Under the pieces are notes generated by a model, which did not search any database, was not told where the DNA came from, and saw only the letters and a list, made by a program, of their open reading frames with translations. DNA of 64,000 bases from Nocardia cyriacigeorgica NBRC 100375 (GTDB lineage Bacteria > Actinomycetota > Actinomycetes > Mycobacteriales > Mycobacteriaceae): NCBI RefSeq assembly GCF_000308555.1, contig NZ_BAFY01000328.1:1-64000 (forward strand), given 5' to 3'. Both the position numbers and the translations under genes were made by a program. Below are positions 34,376 to 42,774 of the stretch, in pieces. Each line of letters starts with the position of its first letter. Position 1 is the stretch's first letter.

Positions 34376-37300
34376 GTGCCCGAGTCGTTCGTGTGGCAAC
34401 AGGCTGAAGACGAGGAATTCCGTCTCGCTACCGCATTGCGCCGGGTATCTCTGTTCATCGAGCTCGATCTACCCGCGGAAGATATCGAGCGGGCGAGGGA
34501 GCTGTTCGGCCGGCTGATCCATCGATACCGGCATCAATTCGGAGTCGAGCGACTCATCGATCGGTTCCCGGCGTTGACATTGGTCACTCTCATCGGACAT
34601 GCGGCGCTCGCCTACGAGCAGAACAAATACTGGGACACGTTCTGGGCCGAACTCGATCTCCAGCACGATGCCGAGTTCGAAAATCTGTTACGGGCCAAAC
34701 TCAAGCCCCTGCTCGGCAAGTTCGGTCTCCGGGAGTTCCCGGAGCTGAAACAGCAGTACGTCCAGGTGATGGCGGTGCATGCCGGGGTGCCGGTGCATTG
34801 TCTGGGCGATTTGGTGGATGTGATCGAAGATCATATTGCGCACGGGCGCGATCCCAGCGGCGCCGCGGTGTTCGAGTGGCTGACCGAGCCGGGAATGGAA
34901 TATCGGCTCGGTCCGCTCGATGTTCCGGTGCGCAATTTTCTTCGGCACGTCGGCGAGGTCGCGGTGGACATCATCGACCGCATCATCGATTTCGCGGCCT
35001 ATATGCTCGACCATCCCGAGGCGGCCAACGACCTCGATCTGGACACGTCGACGACCGGATTGCCGAATCTGCTGCTCGATGAACTGATCGATCGGCTGAA
35101 GGTGCGTCCGTTCGGATCCGCCACGGTCGAACCGGCTGCGGTGGCTCGGCAGCGGCGGCCGGTGATTTCGTACTCACGCATCGACGATGCGATCGTGCTC
35201 GGGATCCCATATCCGGCGTATTGTCCGGAAACTCCGTGGCTGGTGTCCTTCGATGGTGATGCGCAGAAGGTGTATGCCGAACGTCAGTGGGGATATGGCG
35301 ACGAGGACGACCAGCCTGCCACGGTGGTACATGTGCTTCGCCGGGTTCGTCAGATCGTGCTGGATCATCCCGAATCAGGTGCTCACCATCGGATCTCGCT
35401 GATCGACAAGGACAACCCGCTGCTGCTGTTCGACAGCGCCGGTCGCCACATCTCCGCGCATTCGCTCCTGCCACGCGATGAGGTGATCGTCGTCTATCCG
35501 CGCGCGGCGGAGCTGCTGGATGTGCGCAGGGGCCGTCCGGTACCGGTGCTGGAGGAATGCACGCCATCCGGATGGGAAGAGTGGCGGGCGCAGGTCTGCG
35601 ACCTACGCGATGTCGACGCAGTGCGGTTGAAGCCCGAGCGGGGCAAGCCTGGACCGGCACGGCAGACCCGGCCGACCGGCGCGGCGGAACTGGAGCTCCC
35701 CGAGCCCGTCGACGGAGTGATGACGCGCAGTGGCCTGCCGGTGTACGGCGAACGGCCGACCGTCGCGCTCCCCCGCAGCGGCGCCGGACCTACGGTGTGG
35801 CGGGCCCGGGTACGCAGGTCCGAAACCGGTGACTGGCTGGCCGATGATGAATGGGAGTCATCGGACGAGCCGACCGAACTCGACCCTTTCGAGGGCCTCG
35901 ATACCGGGTTGCTCGGACTGTTCGACGTGGTTGTCAGTGGCCCGCTCGGTGCGGACCTGCGGCACACCTTGTTCCTGGCCGAGGGTCTGACGGTGGACCA
36001 TGGGGTCGAATTCCGGCTGCCGGACGGTGACGGTCTCACACCGAGCCGAACCGAGCTCGCCGCGCTGACTCCCCTGACGGTGGACCGGGACGTGCTCGAG
36101 TTCGATAGAACGACCCGGGAAGCCGAGGTCCGGGTGCGATCCGGTGCCAGGCAGGAGCGGCTGGTGGTGCGCCCGCCGCATATCGCTGTGCGGGTCGATA
36201 AGGTCGGTGCACCGGCGCGTTGGCAGACCGCGGCGACGGTGCTGACACCGGAGGACCTGGCCGAGCACGCGGTCGTCGCGGTACGGGTGCCGGGTGAGGT
36301 CGAGGTGGACATCGTGCTGGCCGACCACGCCCGCGAGATCGTCCAGATCGAGCAACCGCAGGTCAGCAGGGGAAACCTCTTTCACGTGCCCACCCGGGCA
36401 TTCGTCGATACCGCCCGGCGGTTGCAGCACACCGCGCTGCTGGCTCGGATCGATACGGCCGATGCGACAACGCATCGCGTCGTCGTTGCGGTGATCCGGC
36501 CACCGCTGCTGTGCACGGGTGCCGCGGTCGACGGCGGCCGCCTCGTATGTTGTGGGGTGCGCGGCGCCGACGATCTCGCCGCCTACATCTGGGCCGATAC
36601 CGCGCCCTGGCGGCCACCGGAGCTCGTCCCGATTACTCCTGATGGGTACGGCGACCTGCCCGCGGATCTGATCGACGCCGGTCCTTTGACAGTTCAGGTC
36701 TTCATCGACGATCCCTGGTCAGTGACGCCGACGCCGGCACACCCGGACTCCACCGCTGTTCATGTCGACCAGCCCGGATGGATGACCGATCCAGATCCGG
36801 CGCGCGAACAGCTGTCGCGATTCCTGGCGGGGCGAGGTGATCCGCCGGCCGGGTCATCGGCACTTACCGATGTCTGGACGGTGCTGGCCGGCCCGGTGAA
36901 CGACGATCATGCGGGGCGGGCAATCCAGGCAGGCCTGGTCAGGGTGTTGCGTGCGGATCCGCGGTCCTCACTGGAGGCGCTGGAACGAAGCACCCTCGCC
37001 CAGGAATCCTTTCCGGCATTGCTGATCCGAACCGGCCTGGTGGAACAGGATTTCGGCTCACCGATCCGGCTCGGCACGGCACATTCCAATCCGTGGCTGG
37101 GGTGTCTCATGGATATTGCCGATCTGCCTTGGGTGAAGATGCGGTCTCCCGATGCGATCGGGGAGCTGGTCGGCAGCCTGCGGAATCTGGGCGGCCAGAC
37201 TTTGCTGAACCTGCTGATGGGTAACCGAAGAGGCCTGCGCACAGGCGTGTTCGAGGCAGGGAGCGTGGTGCTGCATCCGCTCGAACCAGAGCGGATCGAC

Positions 37301-37756
37301 GAGATGAAACGAGAGCTCGAGATCGTGCCGGAGGCGCTGCTGGACGACAGCACTCGGCAGGCGGCCATGTTCGAGGCATTCGCGCAACGCATGGTCTGGC
37401 AGAACGACCCCTGCTGCATGATGCTCGCCAGCGGCACGGCCGGACTGTTCACTCCGTTATGGCGCGCTTCGCCGCGAGTGCATGACATCGTCAGGGCCAG
37501 AAACGAAGTACTCGACGGTGCCGACTGCACCACGCACCGCTGGTTGCTGATGTCGCTGCAATCGCTGCTGCTCGCAACCCTGGCCCGGCTCACCGCCCGC
37601 GGCCTGCTTCCCGCTTCGGTTGTGACCGATTCGACGCGTGAGGCATGGGCGCGGCTGGCCGAACTCTGTCCAGCGATGGTCGGCGCGGATGTGCTCATCG
37701 CCGATGCGCTCGCAAGCTTTGAACTGAACGACAACCTGATCGGAGTCCAGCCGTGA
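34376..37756 (+). CDS. Large unknown protein paired with DUF1998 helicase (DruH-like position)
   Basis: A 1126-residue cytosolic protein with no recognisable catalytic motif. The first 250 residues are helical (WQQAEDEEFRLATALRR, LIHRYRHQFGVERLIDRF), the middle is beta-rich with many charged strands, and the C-terminal 250 are helical again (LAQESFPALLIRTGLVEQDF). GTG 34376 follows GAGGGGG by seven bases; the upstream ATG at 34313 has no ribosome site. Its stop overlaps the start of the DEAH/DUF1998 helicase gene (GTGA). A long protein of unknown fold followed by a giant DUF1998 helicase is the layout of type III Druantia (druH-druE); that identity is inferred from order and size only. Confidence 0.65.
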   Translation: MPESFVWQQAEDEEFRLATALRRVSLFIELDLPAEDIERARELFGRLIHRYRHQFGVERLIDRFPALTLVTLIGHAALAYEQNKYWDTFWAELDLQHDAEFENLLRAKLKPLLGKFGLREFPELKQQYVQVMAVHAGVPVHCLGDLVDVIEDHIAHGRDPSGAAVFEWLTEPGMEYRLGPLDVPVRNFLRHVGEVAVDIIDRIIDFAAYMLDHPEAANDLDLDTSTTGLPNLLLDELIDRLKVRPFGSATVEPAAVARQRRPVISYSRIDDAIVLGIPYPAYCPETPWLVSFDGDAQKVYAERQWGYGDEDDQPATVVHVLRRVRQIVLDHPESGAHHRISLIDKDNPLLLFDSAGRHISAHSLLPRDEVIVVYPRAAELLDVRRGRPVPVLEECTPSGWEEWRAQVCDLRDVDAVRLKPERGKPGPARQTRPTGAAELELPEPVDGVMTRSGLPVYGERPTVALPRSGAGPTVWRARVRRSETGDWLADDEWESSDEPTELDPFEGLDTGLLGLFDVVVSGPLGADLRHTLFLAEGLTVDHGVEFRLPDGDGLTPSRTELAALTPLTVDRDVLEFDRTTREAEVRVRSGARQERLVVRPPHIAVRVDKVGAPARWQTAATVLTPEDLAEHAVVAVRVPGEVEVDIVLADHAREIVQIEQPQVSRGNLFHVPTRAFVDTARRLQHTALLARIDTADATTHRVVVAVIRPPLLCTGAAVDGGRLVCCGVRGADDLAAYIWADTAPWRPPELVPITPDGYGDLPADLIDAGPLTVQVFIDDPWSVTPTPAHPDSTAVHVDQPGWMTDPDPAREQLSRFLAGRGDPPAGSSALTDVWTVLAGPVNDDHAGRAIQAGLVRVLRADPRSSLEALERSTLAQESFPALLIRTGLVEQDFGSPIRLGTAHSNPWLGCLMDIADLPWVKMRSPDAIGELVGSLRNLGGQTLLNLLMGNRRGLRTGVFEAGSVVLHPLEPERIDEMKRELEIVPEALLDDSTRQAAMFEAFAQRMVWQNDPCCMMLASGTAGLFTPLWRASPRVHDIVRARNEVLDGADCTTHRWLLMSLQSLLLATLARLTARGLLPASVVTDSTREAWARLAELCPAMVGADVLIADALASFELNDNLIGVQP

Positions 37757-40700
37757 CCGACCGCCTCGATCCCTTGGCTGCCGCCGCCGATATCGAAGCA
37801 GCCTACAGGCGGTATCTGAAGACGCTGATCGGGCCGCGCGACCCGGCTCTGGCGTCGGCCTTCGACCAGGCGGTCGACGATACGTCTCTGCTGACGAAGG
37901 GGCCGCTGCTCGAGCTCACCCCGCCATACGAGCCGGGAGCCTCGCTGCGCCAGCTCATGACCGAGGGCGTGCTGCATCCGGGCTTCGTTGAGTTCGAGGC
38001 CACGCTGTCGCTGGATCGGCCGTTGTATCGCCATCAGGAGGTGGCGATACGCAAAGCGGTAGCCGGGCGCAACCTGGTCGTCAGCACCGGCACCGGTTCC
38101 GGCAAAACCGAGAGCTTCCTGCTGCCGATCCTCAACGAGCTCATCACCCAGCGTGCCGCAGGCACGCTCGGCCCCGGCGTGCGGGCACTGCTGCTGTACC
38201 CGATGAACGCGTTGGCCAATGACCAGCTCCAGCGACTACGCGATCTGCTGTCGGCGAGCCCGGACATCACCTTCGGCCGATACACCGGCGAAACCAAAGA
38301 ACGCCGGGCCGACGCGGAATCAGCCTTTCACACCACGTACCCGGGTGCCGAACGGCTGCCGAACGAACTGCTCAGCCGGGAGGAGATGCGCGAATCACCA
38401 CCGCATATCTTGCTCACCAACTACGCGATGCTCGAGTATCTGCTCCTGCGTCCGCACGATATGGAACTCTTCGACGGCGAGTATGCGGGCAACTGGCGAT
38501 TCATCGCGCTCGATGAGGCGCATGTCTATGACGGCGCGCAAGGCTGCGAGGTGGCTTTGCTGCTGCGCCGAGTGCGCGATCGCGTCGCTCGCGATCGTGC
38601 GGTGCAATGTATCGCCACGTCGGCTTCGCTGTCGGGCACTTCCGATCAGGATCAGGGCCGGGAGGCGACCGCGTTCGCTCGCAAGCTCTTCGATGCCGAT
38701 TTCGAATTCGTCGACGACGATCCCGGTCGCCAGGACTTGGTGACAGCCACCCGCTTACGTCGCCGCGACGCACCGACCTGGACCATCGATGACGACAAGC
38801 TACTCGAACTCGCCGACCCCGAGGCCGACCTCGGCTGGATCACCACCGCATCCGGTTGTGCCGACCTTGCCGAAGCATTGCACCGGGAGCGCCGGATCGC
38901 CGATGTCAAGGCCGCGGCACTGGCGGGCCCGGTGGACGTGGCTACGCTGGCCGGCAAGTTGTGGCCCGGCGATCAGTTGGCCAAGCCGAAGTTGGAAGCG
39001 TTGGTAGCCCTCGGGTCCAAGGTCTTCGGCAGCGACGACAATCCCGTACTGTCGGCGCGCTATCACCTGTTCGTCCGCGCCACCGAAGGTGCGTTCGTCA
39101 GCTTCACCGACGAGGGACCGCGAGTATTGCTCAGCAGGCATGAGGTCGACCCGGAGACCGGGCGTGCGGTCTTCGAGTTCGGTGCCTGTGGACGGTGTGG
39201 CGCCGTGCACCTGGCCGGTGAGCTCTTCCCGGTCGAAGGCCGTCATTACTTCCGGCCGGCCAAACAGGATTCAAGTGTCAAATGGCTGGTGCTGACGGAT
39301 GGTGCCACCGACGACACCATAGACGAGGACGAAACGACCCTTGCGGCGGATCGGGGCACTGATGTCGGCACCGGCCGGCGCATCCTGTGCACCGGGTGCG
39401 GTGCGCTCGGTCGGGGTGCGTCGGGCTGCGCACCGCGGTGTCCGGGTGGACCGGCATTGAACGTTCGTGAGCACCGTGCCGCACAGCGGGTGATGAGCAC
39501 CTGCACTGAATGCGGCGCTCGCTCCGCGCAGGTGATCCGCAGGTTGCGCACCGACACCAACGCCGCGCCTGCGGTTATCACCACCGCGTTGTATCAGCAT
39601 TTGCCGGCTGCCGATGACGCATCCGCCGATTTCGTCGGCGGCGGCCGGAAGCTGCTGATGTTCTCGGACTCACGCCAGTCGGCGGCGTTCGCCGCGCCGT
39701 ATCTGGCCGCAACCTACGGCCGCATGCTGGTCCGCCGGTATCTGCTCCGGGCACTCGAGGATCCCCGAAATGCCGGTGAGCCACTGTCTGCCGAGGATCT
39801 GGCCGATGGCGCGCGTGCAATCGCCCAGGCCGCAGGGCATTTCGACGAGCAGGCAACCCGCGTCGCGAAGATGCGCGAAGTGAATCCGTGGGTGATGGCC
39901 GAACTCATGTCGATGGATCAGCGTCAGTCACTGGAGGGGCTCGGCCTGATGGCGGTGACGCTGGTGCACTGCCGCAAGGCGCAGGTACCGCGCGGGTTCA
40001 CCGCGCTGGGATTGACCGGCGATCAGTTCTGGGGTCTGCTCGAAGAATTGATGAAGACGATCCGGTTGCAGGGTGCCATGACCGTGCTGGACGGCGTCGA
40101 TATCCGAGACACGATCTTCGAGCCCCGCAACATCACCGTTCGGATCCGCTCGATGAATTCCGACCGTGCGCGCAGGATTATCAGCTGGCGTCCCGGAAAC
40201 CGGCCAGGAACGACCAACAATCGAATCCTGCTGGTGCGCAAGGTGCTCGCGGCGCTGGGCAGCGCGGTCGAAGCCGAGACGGTGCTCGACAAGTGCTGGG
40301 AATTCCTATTGCGACCGTGTCCCTGCCATACGTTCTTCGCCGCGGAGAACGATCGTGCCGGTGGGGGCACCGTCTATCGGCTCGACCAGGCCTGCCTGCG
40401 CATTCTGCCCGGATCGGAGCGCACGTGGTACCGCTGTTCGGCCTGCCGTCGGTTGACCACACACAACATCCTGCAATTGTGTCCGCACGGTGCCTGTGAC
40501 GGCACGGTGGAGGAATACGCCATTCCCGATCTGGATCGCGACACCAACCACTACCGAACGAGCTACCGCACTTTGGAGCTGGTGCCGCTGTCGGCACACG
40601 AGCACACGGCGCAGTGGGTCGCCGATCAAGCAGCGGAGGTGCAGCGCCAGTTCGTCGACGGCCAGATCAACGTGCTGTCGTGCTCGACGACGTTCGAGCT

Positions 40701-42705
40701 CGGCGTCGACGTGGGTGAACTGCAATCGGTCATGCTGCGGAACATGCCGCCCAAGACGGCGAATTATGTCCAGCGGGCGGGGCGGGCCGGTCGGCGCGCA
40801 GCCGCGGCAGCGTTGGTGGTCACCTATGCCAAACGCAGTTCCCATGATCTGTCGAAGTTCCAGAAGCCGGAGTCGATGATCGCGGGCCGGATGCGCATCC
40901 CGCGGATCCCGATCGATAATTCCCGTATCGGGCGCCGGCATGCGCATTCGGTGGCCCTGGCGGCTTATCTGCGTGAACGTTTCGACACCGACGGCAGCAC
41001 CTGGCGAGATGCGGGATCGTTTTTCGCTGCGACCGACGGTGAGGGCGATTCCCCGGCAGCCGCGGTGCGCGCGTTCCTCACCCCGGTGCCACCGGCGGTT
41101 CGCGCCTCGCTGCGTGCGGTGTTGCCCGCCCGTACAGCGCATGAGCTGGGCATCGACGCTGACGAATGGGTGGAGGCGCTGTGTGCGTCGCTCGCCGACG
41201 CCGAACGCGATATCCGCGCTGATATCGCGACCTTTCAGCGGTTGCTCGACGAGGCGGCCGAGGCGCAGCAGTACTCGGTCTGCTCGAAGCTGAAGAATAC
41301 GATCAACACCATTCGCGGCCGCGAGCTGCTGGGCTATCTCGCCAACAAGAACATCCTGCCCAAGTATGGGTTCCCGGTCGATTCCGTCGAGCTGCGTACC
41401 GCGCACTGCGAAGGTGACCTCGGAGCCCGCCTCGAGCTGTCCAGAGACCTCAGCCAGGCCATCTACGACTATGCCCCGGGCAATCAAGTGGTGGCCGGCG
41501 GCAAGCTGTGGACCTCGCGAGGACTGCACAAGGTGCCCAAACGTGAGCTCGAGCAATTGCAGTACCGGGTCTGCCGGGAATGCAATCACTTCGAATGCGG
41601 GCACGTCCTCGAGGCGGGGACGGTGTGCCCGAATTGCCAGCAGGATTTCGGTTCCATCCGTACGGCGGTGCTGCCCGAATTCGGCTTCGTCGCCGACCGC
41701 GTGCCGCAGGACGTGCGCTCGGAACCACCGCAGCGATCGTGGTTCGGCGCCAGTTATGTGGAATCCATCGGTGAGAGTTCCGATGTCTTCCCGTGGTCAT
41801 CGGCCGGCGGGGTGGAGGTGTACGCGCGGGCAGGCACCCGGGCCCGGCTGGCCGTCATCGGCGAGGGCACGGGCGGAGGGTTTTTGCTCTGCGACTGGTG
41901 CGGGTGGGCGGACCCGTTTGTCAAGGAACGAACGAGGGGGAAGCCGCACCACCGCCCGGCGACCGGGAAGGCTTGTGACGGCCCACTTCAGGTCGTCTCG
42001 CTGGTGCATCGCTACGAAACCGACGTCGCCGAGTTCACCTTCTCCGATTTCTTCCGCTACGACAAGGACTCGGAATCGAAGTGGCTATCGATGCTCTACG
42101 CCCTGCTCGAAGGCGCCTCCGAGGCGTTGGAGATCAGCCGGGACGATATCGATGGCACATTGTCGTGGAGTGCGGACGGGCGGCGCAGCATCGTGCTGTT
42201 CGATACGGTCCCCGCGGGCGCCGGTGCCGCCAAGCAGATCGCACAGGAGCTCGAACGCGTCCTGCCGGTTGCCGCCGACCGGGTGAATCGATGCGAATGC
42301 GGAATCGAAACCTCCTGCTACGGCTGCTTACGGACGTTCCGCAACGAACGCTTCCATCACCGGCTCACGAGAACCGGTGCCCTGGAGGTCTTCGAACAGC
42401 TCGAGCTGGTCGACACCGCCGCCCCGGTCACCGAACAGTGGGGCGATAACGCGGTCTTCGTATCGGATGCGGTACGGCGCCTGCTCGCCGAGCTGTCCAA
42501 ACGACCCGTGCCCGAACCCGAGGTCGGCACCGAAGCTGGAAAGTACTACTGGCCGGTGGAGATCGCCTGGCCGGGCGCCAAGGTAGTGGTGGTGGAGGGC
42601 CTCGACGCCGAGCGCGACGCCGCACTCGGGGCGGATGGCTACCACGTGGTGCCCGTAGAGCGGGCCGACGCCGACCAGCTCGGCGCGTTGTTGGCCGGGC
42701 ACTGA
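37753..42705 (+). CDS. DEAH-box helicase with DUF1998 and zinc clusters (DruE-like)
   Basis: A 1650-residue SF2 helicase. Residues 90-330 hold the first RecA domain: LYRHQEVAIRKA, GTGSGKTESF at 113-122, LTNYAMLEYLLLRP, LDEAHVYDG with DEAH at 254-257, and TSASLSG. The second RecA domain ends in NYVQRAGRAGRR (about 1004-1015). Several Cys pairs form zinc knuckles: CGRCGAVH, CTGCGALG, CTECGA, CSACRR, CRECNHFECGH and CPNC. The C-terminus has the DUF1998 cysteine set CECGIETSCYGC (about 1514). GTG 37753 overlaps the upstream stop. DUF1998 helicases occur in Druantia (DruE), DISARM (DrmB) and Dpd; the length and partner favour a Druantia III-like pair. Helicase call is firm. Confidence 0.85.
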   Translation: MTDRLDPLAAAADIEAAYRRYLKTLIGPRDPALASAFDQAVDDTSLLTKGPLLELTPPYEPGASLRQLMTEGVLHPGFVEFEATLSLDRPLYRHQEVAIRKAVAGRNLVVSTGTGSGKTESFLLPILNELITQRAAGTLGPGVRALLLYPMNALANDQLQRLRDLLSASPDITFGRYTGETKERRADAESAFHTTYPGAERLPNELLSREEMRESPPHILLTNYAMLEYLLLRPHDMELFDGEYAGNWRFIALDEAHVYDGAQGCEVALLLRRVRDRVARDRAVQCIATSASLSGTSDQDQGREATAFARKLFDADFEFVDDDPGRQDLVTATRLRRRDAPTWTIDDDKLLELADPEADLGWITTASGCADLAEALHRERRIADVKAAALAGPVDVATLAGKLWPGDQLAKPKLEALVALGSKVFGSDDNPVLSARYHLFVRATEGAFVSFTDEGPRVLLSRHEVDPETGRAVFEFGACGRCGAVHLAGELFPVEGRHYFRPAKQDSSVKWLVLTDGATDDTIDEDETTLAADRGTDVGTGRRILCTGCGALGRGASGCAPRCPGGPALNVREHRAAQRVMSTCTECGARSAQVIRRLRTDTNAAPAVITTALYQHLPAADDASADFVGGGRKLLMFSDSRQSAAFAAPYLAATYGRMLVRRYLLRALEDPRNAGEPLSAEDLADGARAIAQAAGHFDEQATRVAKMREVNPWVMAELMSMDQRQSLEGLGLMAVTLVHCRKAQVPRGFTALGLTGDQFWGLLEELMKTIRLQGAMTVLDGVDIRDTIFEPRNITVRIRSMNSDRARRIISWRPGNRPGTTNNRILLVRKVLAALGSAVEAETVLDKCWEFLLRPCPCHTFFAAENDRAGGGTVYRLDQACLRILPGSERTWYRCSACRRLTTHNILQLCPHGACDGTVEEYAIPDLDRDTNHYRTSYRTLELVPLSAHEHTAQWVADQAAEVQRQFVDGQINVLSCSTTFELGVDVGELQSVMLRNMPPKTANYVQRAGRAGRRAAAAALVVTYAKRSSHDLSKFQKPESMIAGRMRIPRIPIDNSRIGRRHAHSVALAAYLRERFDTDGSTWRDAGSFFAATDGEGDSPAAAVRAFLTPVPPAVRASLRAVLPARTAHELGIDADEWVEALCASLADAERDIRADIATFQRLLDEAAEAQQYSVCSKLKNTINTIRGRELLGYLANKNILPKYGFPVDSVELRTAHCEGDLGARLELSRDLSQAIYDYAPGNQVVAGGKLWTSRGLHKVPKRELEQLQYRVCRECNHFECGHVLEAGTVCPNCQQDFGSIRTAVLPEFGFVADRVPQDVRSEPPQRSWFGASYVESIGESSDVFPWSSAGGVEVYARAGTRARLAVIGEGTGGGFLLCDWCGWADPFVKERTRGKPHHRPATGKACDGPLQVVSLVHRYETDVAEFTFSDFFRYDKDSESKWLSMLYALLEGASEALEISRDDIDGTLSWSADGRRSIVLFDTVPAGAGAAKQIAQELERVLPVAADRVNRCECGIETSCYGCLRTFRNERFHHRLTRTGALEVFEQLELVDTAAPVTEQWGDNAVFVSDAVRRLLAELSKRPVPEPEVGTEAGKYYWPVEIAWPGAKVVVVEGLDAERDAALGADGYHVVPVERADADQLGALLAGH

Positions 42706-42708
42706 GCC

Positions 42709-42755
42709 GTACCGGCGCCCGCACGGGTTCCGGACCGATGTGCGGGCGCCGGTAC
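42709..42755. terminator. Strong bidirectional hairpin terminator
   Basis: Arms 42709-42724 and 42740-42755 are perfect 16-base complements (GTACCGGCGCCCGCAC and its reverse complement) around a 15-base loop. The hairpin begins 4 bases after the stop of the 37753 gene and ends 20 bases before the stop of the convergent RelE-UvrD gene, so it can serve both. There is no T-run. Confidence 0.8.
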
Positions 42756-42774
42756 AACCGGATAGGTAAGCGGT

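Noticed and set aside
34376-42705. DISARM interpretation of the DUF1998 helicase
   Set aside because: DISARM needs a short DrmB with DUF1998, a separate DrmA helicase and a methylase; here one 1650-residue protein holds both helicase and DUF1998 and no methylase adjoins.
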